A stretch of DNA of 19,835 bases from contig CADADE010000036.1 in assembly GCA_902786615.1 (NCBI GenBank), forward strand, positions 1 through 19,835, read 5' to 3'. Below, one piece after another: positions 1 to 7,580 of this stretch. The notes below the pieces were generated by a model. It did not search any database, was not told where the DNA came from, and saw only the letters and a program-made list of their open reading frames with translations. Source of the DNA: Oscillospiraceae bacterium (GTDB taxonomy: Bacteria > Bacillota_A > Clostridia > Oscillospirales > Oscillospiraceae). The position numbers were made by a program, and so were the translations under genes. The number at the start of each line of letters is the position of its first letter. Within the stretch, counting starts at the first letter, position 1.

Positions 1-1
1 C

Positions 2-493
2 CGCGAGGTCAACCGTGAGGTCGCCAAGTATGTCGACGTCATGATCGGCAACGAAGAGGACTTCACCGCCTGCCTCGGCTTCGAGATCGAGGGCAACGAT
101 GCCAACCTCAAGGAGCTCAACATCGACGGCTACAAGAAGATGATCGGCAAGGCCGCCGAGACCTACCCCAACTTCAAGGTCGTGGCAACCACCCTGCGCA
201 CCGTCAAGACCGCTACCGTCAACGACTGGAAGGCCATCTGCTGGGCGGACGGCGAGATCTACCAGTCCAAGGAGTATAACGGCCTGGAGATCATGGACCG
301 CGTCGGCGGCGGCGACTCCTTCGCCTCCGGCCTGGTGTACGGCCTCATGACCACCGGCGACGCCGAGAAGGCCGTCAACTACGGCGCAGCTCACGGCGCC
401 CTCGCCATGACCACCCCGGGCGACACCTCCATGGCTTCCGTGGGCGAGGTTGAGGCTATCATGGGCGGCGCAGGCGCGCGCGTCAAGCGTTAA
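2..493 (+). CDS. kdgK: 2-keto-3-deoxygluconate kinase, C-terminal part (PfkB family)
   Basis: This reading frame is open from the first bases of the window, so the N-terminus lies upstream. It codes for the C-terminal half of a PfkB/ribokinase-family sugar kinase. The segment DRVGGGDSFASG (about 296-331) is the second PfkB signature: the GGGD loop forms the anion hole and its Asp (codon 314-316) is the family's catalytic base. The upstream GNEEDF is the usual family segment that precedes the nucleotide-binding half. KDG kinase phosphorylates 2-keto-3-deoxygluconate to KDPG in the cytoplasm; I infer that substrate from the uxaC-uxaB-uxaA genes downstream, since other PfkB sugars cannot be excluded from this fragment. 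The stop TAA is 3 nt before the start of a second, related kinase in the same frame, so the two are tandem paralogues of one operon. Confidence 0.85.
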   Translation, partial: REVNREVAKYVDVMIGNEEDFTACLGFEIEGNDANLKELNIDGYKKMIGKAAETYPNFKVVATTLRTVKTATVNDWKAICWADGEIYQSKEYNGLEIMDRVGGGDSFASGLVYGLMTTGDAEKAVNYGAAHGALAMTTPGDTSMASVGEVEAIMGGAGARVKR

Positions 494-496
494 TCC

Positions 497-1539
497 ATGG
501 AGCACCGGAATCCGCTTCTGCCCGATGTAACGAGCCAGAAGTTTATCACCTTCGGCGAGATCATGCTTCGCCTGACGCCGCCGAACTATGAGAAGATCCG
601 TGTTGCTACCAGCTTTGAGGCAAGCTACGGCGGGAGCGAGGCAAACATCGCTCTCGCCCTGGCGAACCTCGGCATTGACAGCACCTTTTTCAGCGTTGTA
701 CCCAATAACTCCCTGGGCAAGAGCGCCGTGCGCATGCTGCGCTCCAACGACGTGCACTGCACGCCCGTGATCCTCTCTTCCCCGGAGGAGACCCCGACCC
801 ACCGCCTCGGCACCTACTATCTCGAAACCGGCTACGGCATCCGCCCCAGCAAGGTGACCTATGACCGCAAGCACAGCGCCATCACCGAGTACGACTTTTC
901 CAAGGTCGATCTGGACGCGCTGCTCACGGGCTTTGACTGGCTGCATCTGAGCGGCATCACCCCGGCCCTGTCGCCGAGCTGCGCGGACTTCATCCTTGAG
1001 TGCCTCAAAAAGGCAAAGGAGCTGGGCCTGACCGTCAGCTTCGACGGCAACTTCCGCTCCCGTCTCTGGACCTGGGATGCGGCGCGTGATTTCTGCACCC
1101 AGTGCCTGCCCTATGTGGATGTGCTCTTCGGTATCGAGCCCTACCATCTCTGGCGGAACGAGGACGATCACAGCAGGGGAGATATCAAGGACGGCGTGCC
1201 CCTGCAGCCCACCTATGAGCAGCAGGACGAGATCTTCCAGGCCTTCGTCCAGCGCTGGCCGAACATCAAGTGCATCGCCCGCCATGTGCGCTATGCCCAC
1301 TCCGGCAGCGAAAACAGCCTCATGGCCTACATGTGGTATCAGGGCCACACCTTCGAGAGCAAGCTCTTCACAGCGGCCTCATTTACGCCATGATGAACAA
1401 CTACAAGCCCATGGAGATGGTCAATTTCGCCGTGGCAAGCTCCGTGCTCAAGCATACCATCCACGGCGACGCCAACATCACCGACGATGCCAAGAGCATC
1501 CGTGCGCTGATGAATATGGACTATGATATCAAGAGGTGA
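497..1539 (+). pseudogene. second KDG-kinase-like PfkB gene, disrupted by a deletion of the active site
   Basis: The frame from ATG 497 encodes the N-terminal three quarters of a PfkB sugar kinase: TFGEIMLRLTPP at the start, the YGGSEANIALALANLG first signature (about residues 43-59), and SFDGNFRSRLW in the middle. At about 1368-1372 the frame breaks. The correct C-terminus (SGLIYAMMNNY... to TGA 1537-1539) continues in the -1 frame. Compared with the intact paralogue immediately upstream, the roughly 14 residues holding DRVGGGD are missing, so a deletion of 3n+1 bases (about 43 or 46) removed the catalytic Asp. The unshifted frame ends at a TGA at 1391-1393 (298 residues). As read, the product should be inactive. 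No clear Shine-Dalgarno precedes ATG 497; translation may be by reinitiation from the upstream gene 3 nt away. A sequencing or assembly error in the GC-rich loop is a real alternative. Confidence 0.8.
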
Positions 1540-1544
1540 TTCCA

Positions 1545-3014
1545 ATGAGAGAATTTATGGATAAAGATTTCCTGCTGGAGACCGACACGGCCCGCCACCT
1601 GTTCCATGACTACGCGGCGCCCCAGCCCCTGTCCGACTACCACTGCCACATCTCTCCCCGGGAAATCTATGAAAACCGCCGCTTCAACAACCTCGTCGAA
1701 GTCTGGCTCGGCGGCAAGAACCCCGACGGCAGCTACTTCGGCGACCACTACAAGTGGCGCGTGATGCGCTCCAACGGTGTGAGCGAGGACTACGTCACCG
1801 GCGACAAGCCCGCTTATGAGCGCTACCTCAAGTTTGTCGACGCCCTGCAGATGGCCATCGGCAACCCCATGTACCACTGGTGCAACCTGGAGCTGAGACA
1901 GTTCTTCGGCTTCAACAAACCCCTGACCCCCGAGACCGCCAAGGAAGCCTGGGACTTCTGCAACGACAAGCTGCAGAACGATCCCTCCATGACCGTGCGC
2001 GGCATCATCGAGAAGGCAAACGTCGCCTTCATTGGCACCACCGACGATCCCATCGACTCTCTCGAGTGGCATGAGAAGATCGCGGCCGACCCGACCATCA
2101 AGGTCAAGGTCTGCCCCTCCTTCCGCCCCGACAAGGCCATCAACATCAACAAGCCCGGCTTTGCCGAGTACATCGGCAAGCTCGCCGCCTCCGTCGGCAA
2201 GAAAGAGCTCAAGACCGTGGACGAGGTCTGCGCCGCGCTCATCGAGCGCCTGGAGTTCTTCGCCAAGCTCGGCTGCCGCGCGAGCGACCACGGCCTGGAT
2301 TACATCCCCTTCCGTCCCGTGCCCGCCGATGAGGTACAGGCCGTCTATGCCAAGGTCATGGCTGGCGGCGAGGTCAGCGTGGAGGAGGCCGAAAAGTACC
2401 AGACCGCGATCCTGCTGTGCCTGGGCCGCGCCTACCACCGCCTCAACATCGCCATGCAGCTGCACTACTCCTGCTACCGCAACGCCAATGAGCGCATCTA
2501 CTCCAAGCTCGGCCCCGATACCGGCGTGGACATGATCGCCCAGACCACCTGCGGCGCGGACATCGCCCGCTTCCTCTCCGCGCTCGACATGACCGGCGAG
2601 TGCCCGAAGACCATTCTTTACTCCCTCAACGGCGTGGACAACGACATGCTGGCCACCATGTGCGGCTGCTTCCAGTCCGACGAGATCCCCGGCAAGATCC
2701 AGCTCGGCTCTGCCTGGTGGTTCATGGACACCAAGAGCGGTATGGAAAACCAGATGCGCTCCCTTGCAAACCTCGGCCTGCTCGGCAACTTCGTCGGCAT
2801 GCTGACCGACTCCCGCTCCTTCCTGAGCTATGCCCGCCACGACTACTTCCGCCGCATCCTCTGCAACCTGATCGGCAACTGGGTCGAGAACGGCGAGTAC
2901 CCCCTGATCGGCAACTGGGTCGAGAACGGCGAGTACCCCGCCAATGACGAGTACCTCAAGCGCATCGTCGAGGGCGTGAGCTTCAAGAACGCCGAGCGCT
3001 ACTTCGGCCTGTAA
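1545..3014 (+). CDS. uxaC: uronate (glucuronate/galacturonate) isomerase
   Basis: Uronate isomerase converts D-glucuronate to D-fructuronate and D-galacturonate to D-tagaturonate, the first step of hexuronate breakdown in the cytoplasm. The family is recognised from DYHCHISPREIYENR near the N-terminus (metal-binding His33 and His35), GTTDDPIDSLEWH, SFRPDKA, the RASDHGLDYIPF segment, KLGPDTG and the late LTDSRSFLSYARHDYFRR motif. I place the start at ATG 1545 because AAGAGGTGA (1531-1539) lies 5 nt before it and the protein then begins MREFMDKDFLL, as relatives do; an in-frame GTG at 1536 would add three residues. That Shine-Dalgarno overlaps the stop of the broken kinase, which suggests coupled translation. 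The product has 489 residues, longer than expected because residues 442-453 are repeated exactly as 454-465. Confidence 0.95.
   Translation: MREFMDKDFLLETDTARHLFHDYAAPQPLSDYHCHISPREIYENRRFNNLVEVWLGGKNPDGSYFGDHYKWRVMRSNGVSEDYVTGDKPAYERYLKFVDALQMAIGNPMYHWCNLELRQFFGFNKPLTPETAKEAWDFCNDKLQNDPSMTVRGIIEKANVAFIGTTDDPIDSLEWHEKIAADPTIKVKVCPSFRPDKAININKPGFAEYIGKLAASVGKKELKTVDEVCAALIERLEFFAKLGCRASDHGLDYIPFRPVPADEVQAVYAKVMAGGEVSVEEAEKYQTAILLCLGRAYHRLNIAMQLHYSCYRNANERIYSKLGPDTGVDMIAQTTCGADIARFLSALDMTGECPKTILYSLNGVDNDMLATMCGCFQSDEIPGKIQLGSAWWFMDTKSGMENQMRSLANLGLLGNFVGMLTDSRSFLSYARHDYFRRILCNLIGNWVENGEYPLIGNWVENGEYPANDEYLKRIVEGVSFKNAERYFGL
2868..2939 (+). repeat. perfect 36-bp tandem duplication inside uxaC
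   Basis: Bases 2868-2903 and 2904-2939 are identical, without a single difference. The unit is 36 bp, so the frame is kept and the peptide LIGNWVENGEYP appears twice in a row before the final ANDEYL segment. Uronate isomerases normally carry one copy here. The lack of any divergence means the event is recent, or that it was made by the assembler. Confidence 0.97.
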
Positions 3015-3032
3015 TCAATTGCGAAACAATAT

Positions 3033-3063
3033 GTTTTTGAGGCAGCAATGCTGCCTCAAAAAC
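3033..3063. repeat. intergenic palindrome upstream of uxaB
   Basis: A 14-bp perfect inverted repeat (G TTTTT GAGGCAGC, mirrored as GCTGCCTC AAAAA C) surrounds an AAT loop in the gap between uxaC and uxaB. The T-run is on the 5' arm and the A-run on the 3' arm, which is the reverse of an intrinsic terminator's order on either strand, so it is not a standard terminator. It may be an RNA processing or stabilising hairpin, or a small repetitive palindrome. A close relative (GAGGCGGC-AAA-GCTGCCTC) lies at 6159-6181. Confidence 0.85.
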
Positions 3064-3116
3064 GGGTTTAAAAAGATGATTCATCACCTTATATTTTTGA
3101 AAAGGGGTAGATTACA

Positions 3117-4571
3117 ATGGACAGATTGAGCTTTAAGACCCTGGACGCCCAGGGCTATGACGGATACCTCCTGCGCGAGGCTCCCGAGCGCGTGTTCCAG
3201 TTCGGCGAGGGCAACTTCCTGCGCGCCTTCGTGGAGGACTTTATCGACCAGATGAACGAGAAGGCCGGCTTCAACTCCAAGGTCGTTGTCTGCCAGCCCC
3301 GCGGCGGCCATCCCGACGCCGCCGACCGCTTCCAGGAGCAGGACGGACTCTATACCCTGATCCTCCGCGGCCGTGAAAACGGACAGCCTGTGGAGCATAC
3401 CCGCGTCATCTCCTGCGTCTCCCGCTGCCTCGACCCCAAGCGCGACTGGGCCAAGATGCTCGAATGCATGCACAATCCCGACATGCGCTTCATCGTCTCC
3501 AACACCACCGAGGCCGGCATCGCCTTCGATCCCGCCTGCAAGAAGGACGACGCGCCTCCCGCAAGCTTCCCCGGCAAGCTCACCGCCATGCTGTATGAGC
3601 GCTGGAAGACCGGCATGAAGGGCTTTATCATCCTCTCCTGCGAGCTGATCGACCACAACGGCGACGAGCTCAAGCGCTGCGTCAACGAGTACATCAAGCT
3701 CTGGGGGCTTGAGGACGAGTTCTGCCAGTGGGCCAACAACGAAAATATCTTCTGCTCCACCCTGGTCGACCGCATCGTCACCGGCGGCGCAAAGGGCGAG
3801 GCTCCCGCGCTCTGGGAGAAGTGGGGCTACGAGGATCAGCTCATCGACACCGGCGAGGTTTTTGCCGCCTGGGTCATCGAGGGTCCCCAGTCCATCAAGG
3901 CAGAGTTCCCGTTTGAGAAGGCCGGTCTCCCCATTCAGGTCGTCGATAACGTAACTCCCTACAAGCAGCGCAAGGTCCGCATCCTCAACGGTGCGCACAC
4001 CTCCATGGTTCTCGGCGCCTACCTCGCCGGCAAGGACATCGTGCGCGACTGCATGCAGGACAAGAACATCCGCGCTTACCTGAACAAGGCCATGTTCGAG
4101 GAGATCATCCCCACCCTCGACCTGCCGAAGGACGAGCTGGAGAGCTTCGCCGCCTCCGTCATCGACCGCTTCGATAACCCCTATATCGACCACCAGCTCC
4201 TGAGCATCGCGCTCAACTCCGCCTCCAAGTGGAAGGCCCGCGTGATGCCGAGCGTTACCGAGTATGTCAAGCGCATGAAAAAGCTGCCGGAGTGCTTGAC
4301 CTTCTCCATCGCCGCCTTCATCGCCTTCTATCACCAGGGCGTGAGAAACGGCGTGGCCTACGAAGTGAGCGACGATCCCTGGGTCCTCGCCTTCTTCGAG
4401 GAGCATAAGCACGACGACTGCAAGACCCTTGCCCATGCCGTCATCAACAACAAGGCGCTCTGGGACGACGAGCTCGCCAAGATCCCCGGCTTTGAGGAAG
4501 CGGTCGCCGCCGATCTCGAGCGCATTGAGAAGGAAGGCATGTACCAGGCCATGGAGGACTGCCTCAAATGA
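3117..4571 (+). CDS. uxaB: tagaturonate reductase (altronate oxidoreductase)
   Basis: This 484-residue protein is a member of the mannitol dehydrogenase family, UxaB branch. It should reduce D-tagaturonate to D-altronate with NADH in the cytoplasm. Visible marks are FQFGEGNFLRAF near residue 28 (nucleotide-binding start typical of UxaB), SNTTEAGIAF around 127, the family signature FCSTLVDRIVTG around 212, and KVRILNGAHTSMV around 287, which carries the conserved Lys/Asn region of the active site. AAGGGG about 10 nt upstream of ATG 3117 supports the start. It follows uxaC after a 102-bp gap containing a palindrome and overlaps uxaA by 4 nt (ATGA), so the two are probably translationally coupled. 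Fructuronate reductase (UxuB) is the main alternative; the neighbouring uxaA and the sequence style favour UxaB. Confidence 0.92.
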   Translation: MDRLSFKTLDAQGYDGYLLREAPERVFQFGEGNFLRAFVEDFIDQMNEKAGFNSKVVVCQPRGGHPDAADRFQEQDGLYTLILRGRENGQPVEHTRVISCVSRCLDPKRDWAKMLECMHNPDMRFIVSNTTEAGIAFDPACKKDDAPPASFPGKLTAMLYERWKTGMKGFIILSCELIDHNGDELKRCVNEYIKLWGLEDEFCQWANNENIFCSTLVDRIVTGGAKGEAPALWEKWGYEDQLIDTGEVFAAWVIEGPQSIKAEFPFEKAGLPIQVVDNVTPYKQRKVRILNGAHTSMVLGAYLAGKDIVRDCMQDKNIRAYLNKAMFEEIIPTLDLPKDELESFAASVIDRFDNPYIDHQLLSIALNSASKWKARVMPSVTEYVKRMKKLPECLTFSIAAFIAFYHQGVRNGVAYEVSDDPWVLAFFEEHKHDDCKTLAHAVINNKALWDDELAKIPGFEEAVAADLERIEKEGMYQAMEDCLK

Positions 4572-6046
4572 AATGGATCCGCATACACCCGGACGACAAT
4601 GTCGTCGTGGCGCTGGAGGATATCCATCAGGGCGAGACGCTGGAGATCGACGGCGTCAGCGTGACTGCCGTTGAAGATATCGCGCGCGGCCACAAGATGG
4701 CCCTGCGCACGATCCACGAGGGGGAGCCCGTCGTCAAGTACGGCAACCCCATCGGCCTTGCCAAGGCGGAGATCCCCGCAGGCGCATGGGCGCATGTCCA
4801 CAACGTCCGCACCGGCCTGAGAGAGTCGGCGGACTACAGCTATTGCCATAAGACCTACGACAAGCCCGCGGTCAGCCCCAGAACCTTCATGGGCTACCGC
4901 CGCGAGGACGGCCGCGCCGCCGTCCGCAACGAGATCTGGATCGTCCCCACCGTCGGCTGCGTCAACAGCGTCGCGGCAAAGCTGGTGCAGGATAACCAGC
5001 ACCTTGTCCAGGGCAGCATCGACGGCCTGCTCACCTTCGCCCACCCCTACGGCTGCAGCCAGATGGGCGGCGACCATGCCCAGACCCGCAAGGTGCTGGC
5101 GGCCCTGGTGCGCCATCCCAACGCGGGCGGCGTGCTGGTTCTCAGCCTCGGCTGCGAGAACCTGACCCAGGAGCAGTTCAAGGCGGAGCTCGGCGAGTGG
5201 GACGACAGGCGCGTCAAATTCCTCGTCTGCCAGCAGGTGGAGGACGAGTATGAGGCGGGCGCAAAGCTCCTCAAGGAGCTCGCGGACTACGCCGGTCAGT
5301 TCAAGCGGGAGGAGCTTCCCGCGTCGGAGCTTGTCGTCGGCATGAAGTGCGGCGGCTCGGACGGTCTCTCCGGCATCACCGCGAACCCCACCGTCGGCCG
5401 CTTCTCCGACCGTCTCACCGCCCTCGGCGGCTCCACGGTCCTGACCGAGGTGCCCGAAATGTTCGGCGCCGAGAACATCCTCTTCTCCCGCTGCATGGAT
5501 GAGGAGGTCTTCGACAAGGCCGTCAGAATGGTCAATAACTTCAAGGAATATTTTGTCAGCCACGGCCAGGTGGTCTACGAAAACCCCAGCCCCGGCAACA
5601 AGGCCGGCGGCATCACCACGCTGGAGGACAAGTCCTGCGGCTGCGTGCAGAAGGGCGGCAGCGCCCAGATCGTGGACGTGCTGGAGTACGCCGAGCCTGT
5701 GCGCAAGAAGGGTCTCAATCTTCTCTCCGGCCCGGGCAACGACCTGGTCTCCGCAACCGATCTGACCGCCGCGGGCGCGCACATCATCCTCTTCACCACC
5801 GGGCGCGGCACCCCCTTCGGCGCCCCGGCCCCCACGGTGAAGATCTCCACCAACACCGCGCTCTTTGAGAAGAAGGGCAACTGGATCGACTTCAACGCCG
5901 GCACCGTCGCCCAGGGCGAGGATCTGGATCACGCTGGCGACAGACTGCTCGACTTCGTGCTCGAGATCGCAAGCGGCAAAAAGACCCACGCCGAGGAGCG
6001 CGGCGCGCGCGAAATCGCCATCTTCAAGGACGGCGTGACATTATAA
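4568..6046 (+). CDS. uxaA: altronate dehydratase
   Basis: UxaA dehydrates D-altronate to 2-keto-3-deoxygluconate, the substrate of the kinase at the start of the window. The 492-residue product has an N-terminal SAF-type domain (about residues 1-75; IHPDDNVVVALEDI) and a long UxaA catalytic domain. Conserved cysteine segments likely to bind the catalytic iron or manganese are HPYGCSQMGGDH (Cys163), LGCENL, GMKCGGSDGLSG (Cys261) and KSCGCVQKGG (Cys357, Cys359). GYRREDGRAAVRN marks the domain entry. The ATG lies inside the uxaB stop region (ATGA overlap), a classic coupled arrangement. The product length is normal for the family. A complete set UxaC-UxaB-UxaA plus KDG kinase means the strain can probably grow on pectin-derived galacturonate; the KDPG aldolase is not in this window. 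Confidence 0.95.
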   Translation: MKWIRIHPDDNVVVALEDIHQGETLEIDGVSVTAVEDIARGHKMALRTIHEGEPVVKYGNPIGLAKAEIPAGAWAHVHNVRTGLRESADYSYCHKTYDKPAVSPRTFMGYRREDGRAAVRNEIWIVPTVGCVNSVAAKLVQDNQHLVQGSIDGLLTFAHPYGCSQMGGDHAQTRKVLAALVRHPNAGGVLVLSLGCENLTQEQFKAELGEWDDRRVKFLVCQQVEDEYEAGAKLLKELADYAGQFKREELPASELVVGMKCGGSDGLSGITANPTVGRFSDRLTALGGSTVLTEVPEMFGAENILFSRCMDEEVFDKAVRMVNNFKEYFVSHGQVVYENPSPGNKAGGITTLEDKSCGCVQKGGSAQIVDVLEYAEPVRKKGLNLLSGPGNDLVSATDLTAAGAHIILFTTGRGTPFGAPAPTVKISTNTALFEKKGNWIDFNAGTVAQGEDLDHAGDRLLDFVLEIASGKKTHAEERGAREIAIFKDGVTL

Positions 6047-6073
6047 TCAAATGCGGGCAATGCCCGCATTTGA
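6047..6073. repeat. palindrome directly after uxaA
   Basis: Starting on the base after the uxaA stop, TCAAATGCGGGC and GCCCGCATTTGA form a perfect 12-bp inverted repeat around an AAT loop. The stem is strong but no T-run follows, so it is at best an imperfect terminator or a 3'-end stabiliser for the operon transcript. The AAT loop and A/T-ended arms are like those of the palindrome upstream of uxaB. Confidence 0.85.
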
Positions 6074-6078
6074 GGGAC

Positions 6079-6130
6079 TCGCGCTTATCGCACGCGGCGA
6101 TGCGTGACACGCCGCGTTTGGTCGGCGCGA
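6079..6130. repeat. long nested stem-loop between uxaA and the GltD-like gene
   Basis: Outer arms TCGCGC (6079-6084) and GCGCGA (6125-6130) and inner arms ACGCGGCG (6092-6099) and CGCCGCGT (6110-6117) are complementary and nested. An alternative pairing TTTGGT (6117-6122) with ACCAAA (6146-6151) competes with part of it. Together with the flanking palindromes this makes nearly the whole 175-bp gap structured. Its role is unknown; it could be a small repetitive element or an RNA control region. Confidence 0.6.
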
Positions 6131-6158
6131 GGGTTCGCTTTGCTCACCAAAGGTGTAC

Positions 6159-6181
6159 TTGAGGCGGCAAAGCTGCCTCAA
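6159..6181. repeat. palindrome upstream of the GltD-like gene
   Basis: TTGAGGCGGC and GCTGCCTCAA pair around an AAA loop, with one G-U wobble. It is nearly the same palindrome as the one at 3033-3063 (GAGGCAGC/GCTGCCTC). It ends about 40 nt before the start codon at 6222. Confidence 0.75.
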
Positions 6182-6221
6182 ATACGCAGCAGTTTAGTAA
6201 TATTACAAGGAGAAAGATGCT

Positions 6222-7526
6222 ATGGCATTACATGTCATGGAAGAGGCCAACCGCTGCCTCGGCTGCAAAAAGCCGAGATGCCGGGAGGGCTGCCCGATCC
6301 ATACCAATATCCCGGAAGCGATCCGGCTTTTGAAGGACGGCAAGCTGAACGAGGCGGGCAAAATGCTCTTTGAGAACAACCCCCTCACCACGGTCTGCTC
6401 CGTCGTCTGCAACCATGAAAAGCAGTGCGAGGGTCACTGCATCCGCGGCATCAAGGATGTGCCGGTGCATTTTTCCATCATCGAAAACTATATCTCCACC
6501 ACCTACGCCAACCAGATGACCGCCGGCCCCGCCCCCTCTAACGGGCGCAAGGTCGCCATCATCGGCGCTGGCCCCTCCGGCCTCACCATCGCCATCGTAC
6601 TGGCCCGCTACGGCTACCAGGTCACGATCTTTGACAGCAAGGACAAGATCGGCGGCGTCATGCGCTACGGCATCCCCGACTTCCGTCTCCCGGACGCAGT
6701 GCTCGACGATATCGCCTACCGCCATCTGGAGCTAAAGGGCATCAAGTTCCGCCCCAACACCACCATCGGCGGCGCCATCGGGCTGGACGATCTCTTCCGC
6801 GACGGGTATCAGAGCATCTTCGTCGGCGCGGGCCTCTGGCGTCCCAAGACCCTGCACATCAAGGGCGAGACCCTGGGTCATGTCGCCTTCGCCATCAACT
6901 ATCTGGCAAGCCCCTCCGCCTTCCGTCTCGGAGAGCGCGTGATCGTCATCGGCTCCGGCAACTCCGCCATGGACTGCGCCCGCACCGCCATCCGCCAGGG
7001 CGCGCACTATGTCACGGTCTTCAACCGCCGCGACAAGATCGCCGCGAGCGATTATGAGGCCAGCTACGCCAAGCTCGAGGGCGTGGAGTTCGAGATGATG
7101 AAGACCCCCCTGGAGATCCGCGACGACGGCGTTGTCTTCGCCGACAACGAGTTTGACGAAGAAGGCAAGCTGCATCCCATTCCCGGCACCGAGAAGCTCT
7201 ATCCCTGCACCGGCGTCATCGTGGCTGTCAGCCAGCAGCTCGGCAGCAACATCATCAACACCACCAAGGGCCTGGAGAAGGAGCGCACCGGCATCCTGAC
7301 CGTAGACGAGGACGGGCACACCTCCCGTCCCGGCGTGTTTGCGGCGGGCGACGTTGCCCACGGCGCGAGTACCGTTGTGGAAGCGGTCGCCACCGGCAAG
7401 CGCGTGGCCGAGGCGATGCATCAGTACATGCAGAGCCTGCCCATGCCCGAGCCCTCCAAATATGCCGACGTCCCCAAGGCCGAGGTCATTTCGGCCAGCG
7501 TCCTGTCCGAACAGGTAATCGGCTAA
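6222..7526 (+). CDS. GltD-like FAD/NAD(P)-dependent oxidoreductase with Fe-S N-terminus
   Basis: The 434-residue protein has the layout of the glutamate synthase small subunit family (also PreT and NfnB). The N-terminal domain holds two cysteine groups, CLGCKKPRCREGC (Cys12, 15, 20, 24) and CSVVC...C...C (Cys59, 63, 69, 73), as in families that bind two [4Fe-4S] clusters. IIGAGPSGL (residues 113-121) is the FAD-binding Rossmann loop; VIGSGNSAMDC (around 243) is the NADPH loop; GVFAAGDVAHGAS near 365-380 is the second FAD motif. It passes electrons between NADPH, FAD and Fe-S centres in the cytoplasm. No glutamate synthase large subunit or partner is next to it, so it is a stand-alone form whose acceptor I cannot name. 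AAGGAG (6207-6212) fits the start. It ends just before a strong terminator. A family-level call is secure, a specific reaction is not. Confidence 0.88.
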   Translation: MALHVMEEANRCLGCKKPRCREGCPIHTNIPEAIRLLKDGKLNEAGKMLFENNPLTTVCSVVCNHEKQCEGHCIRGIKDVPVHFSIIENYISTTYANQMTAGPAPSNGRKVAIIGAGPSGLTIAIVLARYGYQVTIFDSKDKIGGVMRYGIPDFRLPDAVLDDIAYRHLELKGIKFRPNTTIGGAIGLDDLFRDGYQSIFVGAGLWRPKTLHIKGETLGHVAFAINYLASPSAFRLGERVIVIGSGNSAMDCARTAIRQGAHYVTVFNRRDKIAASDYEASYAKLEGVEFEMMKTPLEIRDDGVVFADNEFDEEGKLHPIPGTEKLYPCTGVIVAVSQQLGSNIINTTKGLEKERTGILTVDEDGHTSRPGVFAAGDVAHGASTVVEAVATGKRVAEAMHQYMQSLPMPEPSKYADVPKAEVISASVLSEQVIG

Positions 7527-7538
7527 TCTATTACTACA

Positions 7539-7569
7539 GCGCCCCCGGCACTGCCGGGGGCGCATTTTT
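7539..7569 (+). terminator. intrinsic terminator after the GltD-like gene
   Basis: GCGCCCCCGGC (7539-7549) pairs perfectly with GCCGGGGGCGC (7553-7563) around a 3-nt ACT loop, followed by ATTTTT. The next gene's Shine-Dalgarno (AAGGAG) begins at the very next base, 7570, and no promoter can fit between them. The hairpin therefore either blocks most transcription into the following gene or is leaky or regulated. Confidence 0.93.
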
Positions 7570-7580
7570 AAGGAGCCTTT

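Noticed and set aside
1521..2840. Long open frame on the minus strand antisense to uxaC
   Set aside because: It lies fully opposite a confidently identified enzyme; GC-rich third positions create such frames. Its translation is low-complexity (rich in Gly, Ala, Val, Leu, Asp, His) and matches no family I know.
3064..3116. Promoter for uxaB in the AT-rich stretch after the palindrome
   Set aside because: TATATT-like hexamers occur but no acceptable -35 at proper spacing; uxaB is most simply read from the upstream operon promoter.
4358..5989. Minus-strand open frame of over 500 codons opposite uxaB/uxaA
   Set aside because: Mirror image of biased codons in the real genes, no ribosome binding site, no recognisable motif. 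The similar minus-strand frames at 3084-4436 and 6732-8492 fail for the same reasons.
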